This document shows positions 59,515 to 64,000 of a stretch of DNA of 64,000 nucleotides, one piece after another; position 1 is the stretch's first letter; the number at the start of each line of letters is the position of its first letter. The translations under genes and the position numbers were made by a program. The stretch is from Azospirillum brasilense. Lineage in GTDB: Bacteria; Pseudomonadota; Alphaproteobacteria; Azospirillales; Azospirillaceae. The stretch is from the NCBI RefSeq assembly GCF_022023855.1, contig NZ_CP059449.1:496001-560000 (forward strand), read 5' to 3'. The notes below the pieces were generated by a model. It saw only the letters and a program-made list of their open reading frames with translations. It was not told where the DNA came from and did no database searches.

Positions 59515-61160
59515 ATGACCGACATGACGACCAATGGGACCGACGATCTCCTCCAGGTCCGCAACCTCCATGTCGAGTTCCGCTCGGGCGGCGGGGCGAT
59601 GCACGCGGTGAAGGGCGTGTCGTTCGACATCGCCAAGGGGGAGACCCTGGCGCTGGTCGGCGAGTCCGGGTCGGGCAAGTCGGTCACCGCCCTGTCGATC
59701 CTGCAACTGCTCCCCTACCCCATGGCCCGCCACCCGCATGGCTCCATCCGCTTCCGCGGTACTGAGCTGGTGGGGGCGGAGGAGAAGGTGCTGCGCAACG
59801 TGCGCGGCGACCGCATCGCCATGATCTTCCAGGAGCCGATGACCTCGCTGAATCCGCTCCACAGCATCGAGCGGCAGATCAACGAGACGCTGTTCCTGCA
59901 CAAGGGCCTGTCCCGCGCCGCCGCGCGCAAGCGCACGCTGGAGCTGCTGCGGCTGGTCGGGCTGCCCAACCCGGAAAAGCGCCTGAACGCCTACCCGCAC
60001 GAGCTGTCGGGCGGCCAGCGCCAGCGCGTGATGATCGCCATGGCGCTCGCCAACGAGCCCGACCTGCTGATCGCCGACGAGCCGACCACCGCGCTGGACG
60101 TCACCATCCAGGCGCAGATCCTGGAGCTGCTCAAGGACCTCCAGCGCCGCTTCGGCATGGCGCTGCTGCATCACCCACGATCTGGGCGTGGTGCGCAAGA
60201 TGGCCGACCGGGTCTGCGTGATGAACCAGGGCGAGATCGTCGAGCAGGCCGAGGTGGCCGACATCTTCGCCCGCCCGCAACACCCCTTACACGCGCAAGC
60301 TCCTGGCCGCGGAGCCGAAGGGCGACCCGCTGACCCCGCCCGCCGACGCGCCGGAGATCATGGCCGCCGACAACCTCAAGGTCTGGTTCCCCATCAAGAA
60401 GGGCCTGCTGCGCCGCACCGTCGACCACGTCCGCGCCGTCGATGGCGTGTCGGTCAACGTGCGGCAGGGGCACACGGTCGGGGTGGTCGGCGAGTCCGGG
60501 TCCGGCAAGACGACGCTCGGCCTCGCCCTGCTGCGCCTGCACGCCAGCGAGGGGGCGATCCGCTTCGACGGCAAGGACATCCAGGGCTGGCAGGCGAAGA
60601 AGCTGCGCGGGCTGCGGCGGGAGATGCAGGTGGTCTTCCAGGACCCCTACGGCAGCCTGTCACCCCGCCTGTCCGTCGGCCAGATCATCGGCGAGGGGCT
60701 GACAATCCACGGCATCGGTTCCGGCGCCGAACGCGACGCCATGGTGGCGAAGGCGCTGGAGGAGGTGGGGCTCGACCCGTCCAGCCGCCACCGCTACCCG
60801 CACGAGTTCTCCGGCGGCCAACGCCAGCGCATCGCCATCGCCCGCGCCCTGGTGCTGAAGCCGAAATTCGTCGTCCTGGACGAGCCGACCAGCGCGCTCG
60901 ACATGTCGGTGCAGGCGCAGATCGTCGACCTGCTGCGCGATATCCAGGCGCGCAACAACCTCGCCTACCTCTTCATCAGCCACGACCTGCGGGTGGTGCG
61001 GGCGCTCAGCAGCCACGTCATCGTCATGAAGGACGGCAAGGTGGTGGAGCAGGGACCCACCCGCCGCATCTTCGAGGAGCCGCGGGAGGAGTACACCCGC
61101 GCTCTGCTCGCCGCCGCGCTGAACCTGGAAGCCGTCAAGTCCGACGCCGTGCGGATGTAG
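59515..61160 (+). pseudogene. yejF: Peptide ABC transporter ATPase YejF, two apparent frameshifts
   Basis: Both nucleotide-binding domains are present: the first has [46 protein letters not shown]; the second has [46 protein letters not shown]. Break 1 is at 60169, where GMALL should continue as [15 protein letters not shown] (two bases missing, or one extra). Break 2 is at 60287, an extra T in [17 protein letters not shown]. Restored length is about 547 residues, close to E. coli YejF. Stretches on both sides are highly conserved, so the breaks look recent or artefactual. Confidence 0.88.
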
Positions 61161-61178
61161 CGCAATCGCTTTCGATGT

Positions 61179-61296
61179 CCCCTCTCCCCTCTGGGGAGAG
61201 GGTTAGGGTGAGGGGGTTGCGCTTTTGCCGGACGCACCGCCACGCCCATCCCCCTCACCGGCCCTACGGGCCACCCTCTCCCCAGAGGGGAGAGGG
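61179..61296. repeat. Long palindromic intergenic repeat, family A copy 3
   Basis: CTCTCCCCTCTGGGGAGAG, GGTGAGGGGGTTGCGCTT and the mirrored CCCCTCACC and CTCTCCCCAGAGGGGAGAG. It fills the convergent gap between yejF and the pseudouridine synthase and directly abuts the latter's stop codon at 61297. Confidence 0.85.
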
Positions 61297-61962
61297 CTAT
61301 AAGGGTCGAATGCGATTGCCTTGGCTCCGCGGGCGCTTCGCCTTCGTGTTGCCGGGCGATGCCTTCGGCTGTTCCCGTCCCGGCACCGTCACCTCGCGCC
61401 ATTGGCCGGGCGCCAGACCGTCCAGCGTCCAGTCGCCGATGGACCAGCGGATCAGCCGCAGGGTCGGGAAGCCGACCGCGGCGGTCATGCGGCGCACCTG
61501 CCGGTTCCGCCCCTCCCGCAGGGTCAGGGCGATCCAACTCGTCGGGATGGCGGCGCGGAAGCGCACGGGCGGGTCGCGCGGCCACAGGCCGTCCGGCTCC
61601 TCCATCCGGCGGGCCTCGGCGGGCAGGGTCGGCCCGTCGTTGAGCGTCACCCCGTCGCACAGGCGCTGCAACGCCTCCTCGGTCGGGACACCCTCCACCT
61701 GTACCCAGTAGGTCTTCGGCAGCTTGTGCTTGGGCGAGGCGATGCGGGCGATCAGCGCGCCGTCGTCGCTCAGCGCCAGCAGCCCCTCGCTGTCGCGGTC
61801 CAGCCGCCCGGCGGCGTAGACTCCCTTCACCGGCACATGGTCGGCCAGCGTCGGACGCCCCTGCTCATCGGTAAACTGGGGCAGCACGCCATAGGGCTTG
61901 TTCAGCAGGATCAGACGGGGCACGGTTGGCTCGAACGGGTTTGAGACGAAGAACGACAACAT
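61297..61962 (-). CDS. RsuA/RluE-family rRNA pseudouridine synthase
   Basis: The 221-residue product lacks the S4 domain of RsuA/RluB and has [27 protein letters not shown], catalytic [17 protein letters not shown], and [28 protein letters not shown]. The absence of S4 and this length fit RluE (23S U2457). The basic C-terminal tail (about 195-221) is unusual. ATG 61962 overlaps the 5' flank of the divergent ghrA start by a few bases. Confidence 0.88.
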   Translation of the reverse strand: MLSFFVSNPFEPTVPRLILLNKPYGVLPQFTDEQGRPTLADHVPVKGVYAAGRLDRDSEGLLALSDDGALIARIASPKHKLPKTYWVQVEGVPTEEALQRLCDGVTLNDGPTLPAEARRMEEPDGLWPRDPPVRFRAAIPTSWIALTLREGRNRQVRRMTAAVGFPTLRLIRWSIGDWTLDGLAPGQWREVTVPGREQPKASPGNTKAKRPRSQGNRIRPL

Positions 61963-61978
61963 TACAGGGGTTTGCACC

Positions 61979-62905
61979 GTGACGCTGCTTTTCTGCTCCA
62001 CCACCGACCGCTCCGACCGCTGGCTGAGCGAGCTGGACGCCCGCCTGCCCGGGCTGGAGGTGCGGGTGTGGCCCGAGATGGGGGACCCGGCAGACATCGA
62101 GATGGCGCTGGTGTGGAAGCCGCCGCACGGGCTGCTCGCCACCCTGCCGAACCTGAAGCTGATCGTGTCGCTGGGCGCCGGGGTGGAATCGCTGCTGCTG
62201 GATCCGACCCTGCCCGAGGTGCCGCTGGTCCGCATGGTGTCGGAGGGGCTGACGGTGGACATGGCCGCCTATGTGGCGCTCCAGGTGCTGCGCTGGCACC
62301 GGCTTCTCGACGAGTACAAGGCGCTCCAGCAAGCCGGGCGGTGGGAGCCGCTGGACCCCTGCCCGGCGTCGGAGGTGAACGTCGGCATCCTGGGCCTGGG
62401 CGAGCTGGGCATGGCCTCGGCCAAGACGCTGCTGAGCATGGACTACCGCGTGCTGGGCTGGAGCCGGACGCCGAAGACGCTGCCGGGGGTGGAGAGCTTT
62501 TCCGGACCCGACGGGCTGGCGGCGATGCTCGGGCAGTGCAACCTGCTGGTCTGCCTGCTGCCGCTGACGGCGGAAACGCGCGGCCTGCTGAACCGCAAGC
62601 TGTTCGCCGCCCTGCCCAAGGGGGCGGTGGTTGTCAACGCCGCGCGCGGCGGCCATCTGGTGGAGGACGATCTGCTGGCGGCGCTGGAGAGCGGGCACAT
62701 CGCCGGGGCCAGCCTGGACGTGTTCGCGGAGGAGCCGCTGCCCGCCGGCCATCCCTTCTGGACGCACCCGAAGGTGCATGTGACGCCGCACGTCGCCGCC
62801 GTCACTCACCCGTCGCGCTCCGCCGCGGTGGTGGCCGAGGCGATCACCGCCTTCCGTGAGGGGCGCCCTCTGCCGAACCTCGTGGACCGCAGCCAGGGCT
62901 ACTGA
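61979..62905 (+). CDS. ghrA: Glyoxylate/hydroxypyruvate reductase GhrA-like
   Basis: The 308-residue NAD(P)-dependent 2-hydroxyacid dehydrogenase has [17 protein letters not shown] (nucleotide-binding GxGxxG), the catalytic Arg in [16 protein letters not shown], Glu in [10 protein letters not shown] and His in TPHVAAV. The N-terminal domain and length match GhrA. The start is GTG 61979 with AGGGG eight nt upstream. It is divergent from the pseudouridine synthase with only 16 nt between starts. Confidence 0.93.
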   Translation: MTLLFCSTTDRSDRWLSELDARLPGLEVRVWPEMGDPADIEMALVWKPPHGLLATLPNLKLIVSLGAGVESLLLDPTLPEVPLVRMVSEGLTVDMAAYVALQVLRWHRLLDEYKALQQAGRWEPLDPCPASEVNVGILGLGELGMASAKTLLSMDYRVLGWSRTPKTLPGVESFSGPDGLAAMLGQCNLLVCLLPLTAETRGLLNRKLFAALPKGAVVVNAARGGHLVEDDLLAALESGHIAGASLDVFAEEPLPAGHPFWTHPKVHVTPHVAAVTHPSRSAAVVAEAITAFREGRPLPNLVDRSQGY

Positions 62906-62918
62906 AAACGGCAGCCGG

Positions 62919-63359
62919 TCAGGCGGGCACCGCCACAGGATTAGAGGCGCTCAACTGCGCCTCCAGCCGCGCTTTGGCGGAGGCGGCCACCTCCTCCTCG
63001 GCACGGATGACCGCCATGTCCTCCGGTGCCACGGCCCCCGCCGCGACGACCAGCTCGGCGAAGTCGGACAGGAAGACGCTGCCCTTCACGGTGCGCTGGA
63101 CGAGCACGCTGCGCTTGTCCTCGACGTCGCGCTTGCGCTTGATGAAGCCGAGCAGCGACAGCCGGTCGAGCGCGCGGGTCACCGCGGGCTTGGAGATGTT
63201 CAGCGCCGCCGCCAGCCCGCGCACGGTGTGCGGCGGATCGGTCAGATAAACCTGGAGCATGATGGCCATCTGCCGCGCCGACAGGTCCGGCCCGTCCTGC
63301 CGGACGCTGGCGATCAGAGCCGTCCGCCACAGGCCGAGCGCTTTCAGGTTCCGTGCCAT
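62919..63359 (-). CDS. MarR-family transcriptional regulator
   Basis: The 146-residue product has a winged-helix core: VRGLAAALNISKPAVTRALDRLSLLGFIKRKRDVEDKRSVLVQRT, the recognition helix and wing of MarR proteins. GGGGGGAAAA precedes ATG 63359. The gene is convergent with ghrA; its targets are unknown, and no divergent operon is adjacent. Confidence 0.9.
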   Translation of the reverse strand: MARNLKALGLWRTALIASVRQDGPDLSARQMAIMLQVYLTDPPHTVRGLAAALNISKPAVTRALDRLSLLGFIKRKRDVEDKRSVLVQRTVKGSVFLSDFAELVVAAGAVAPEDMAVIRAEEEVAASAKARLEAQLSASNPVAVPA

Positions 63360-63545
63360 GTTTTCCCCCCGCGTGCCGCGTCCCTTGCCCCGAAGGCCCC
63401 CGCATTCGGAACGCGCGGCGAAGGAGTGTCCCCCAACCCGGCCCGGACAGGCAAGCGTTTCGCAACCGGATCGATCGGTCAGGGTGTCGCGGGAGCGGGC
63501 AAGTCCGCGAAGCGGGAGGGTGGGGGTTCCTCGTCGGTAGCCCGC

Positions 63546-64000
63546 TCAGTAGATCAACTCGTTCTCGCCGCTGCCTTCGGAGATGACGATTTCGCCGCGG
63601 GCGGCCAGATCCTTGGCGAGCTGGACCATGTACATCTGGGATTCGTCCACCTCGCGGACGCGGACCGGCCCCATGGCGGCCATGTCCTCGCGCAGGATCT
63701 TCGCCGCGCGTTCGGACATGTTGGAGAAGAACAGGTCCTTCAGCGTCTCCGACGCGCCCTTCAGGGCGGTGGCGAGCTTCTGCTTGTCGACGCTGCGCAG
63801 CAGGGCCTGGACGCCGGAGGGGTCGAGCTTGGACAGGTCCTCGAAGGTGAACATCAGCGACTTGATGCGCTCGGCGCTGTCGCGGTTGCGTTCCTCCAGG
63901 GCGGCCATGAAGCGGTGCTCGGTCGTGCGGTCCAGGCCGTTGAAGATTTCCGCCAGCATCTCGTGGCTGTCGCGGCGGCTGGTGCGGGCGAGGTTGGTCA
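63546..64000 (-). CDS. fliG: Flagellar motor switch protein FliG, N-terminus outside window
   Basis: The frame enters from the right edge and stops at 63546. Visible are the middle-to-C-terminal parts: [81 protein letters not shown], the FliG-C torque helix region. FliG is the rotor part that contacts the stator MotA; its C-terminal charged residues drive rotation. The upstream 41 bases remain open. The other fliFGHIJ genes are outside. Confidence 0.93.
   Translation of the reverse strand, partial: TNLARTSRRDSHEMLAEIFNGLDRTTEHRFMAALEERNRDSAERIKSLMFTFEDLSKLDPSGVQALLRSVDKQKLATALKGASETLKDLFFSNMSERAAKILREDMAAMGPVRVREVDESQMYMVQLAKDLAARGEIVISEGSGENELIY

Overview
The window looks like chromosome of an Azospirillum-type alphaproteobacterium (Rhodospirillales). 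It has high GC, strong third-position GC bias, the atpHAGDC F1 order, the EnvC / S41 protease / divergent polysaccharide deacetylase / RppH block, a perfect CtrA-type box, and families of GC-rich palindromic intergenic repeats. Genus is inferred from gene content and order, not from a search.

Layout. 1-1188 is the edge of a mobile element: a TniQ-family gene runs off the left end, followed by a run of nested palindromes that stops just 3' of a tRNA-Ser(CGA). 1.4-5.3 kb is rplU-rpmA-obgE-proB-HAD phosphatase. 5.4-7.2 kb carries a TSUP exporter and a dihaem cytochrome c on the minus strand. 7.3-16.6 kb is one long plus-strand run: proA, nadD, rsfS, rlmH, gpmI, envC-like, ctpA-like, polysaccharide deacetylase-like and rppH. 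16.6-22.7 kb holds a diiron ferritin-like gene and the F1 ATP synthase operon. 23-29 kb has a CtrA-box-linked small gene, a cache-domain protein, priA, a transaldolase, a DUF484 protein and xerC. 29-36.8 kb has lpd, a possible PD-(D/E)XK-fold protein, a fluoroacetate-dehalogenase-like hydrolase, an entericidin, hldE, a histidine kinase, a small membrane protein and a tam-like methyltransferase. 36.8-46.7 kb has a DUF4405 protein, a PAS kinase, a lone ParA, a CYTH-CHAD protein, a methyltransferase, pgk, recR, ebfC and dnaX. The SRP RNA lies at 46.8 kb. 47-53 kb has a membrane-anchored cytochrome c, kdsB, pheA, nudC, hisN-like, two small unknowns and aqpZ. 53-61 kb is a peptide ABC transporter locus (two yejA paralogues, yejB, yejE, yejF). 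61-64 kb has a pseudouridine synthase, ghrA, a MarR regulator and the 3' part of fliG.

Most of the window is ordinary core chromosome. The points most worth following are the TniQ element boundary at the tRNA-Ser gene; three separate apparent frameshifts confined to yejE and yejF; palindromic repeat families that sit mainly between convergent gene ends, one of which supplies the ribosome-binding site of nadD; a small orphan protein with a D...ExK nuclease-like signature; a CtrA box in front of an unknown 107-residue gene; and a well-supported 37-residue membrane protein antisense to its neighbour's 3' end.
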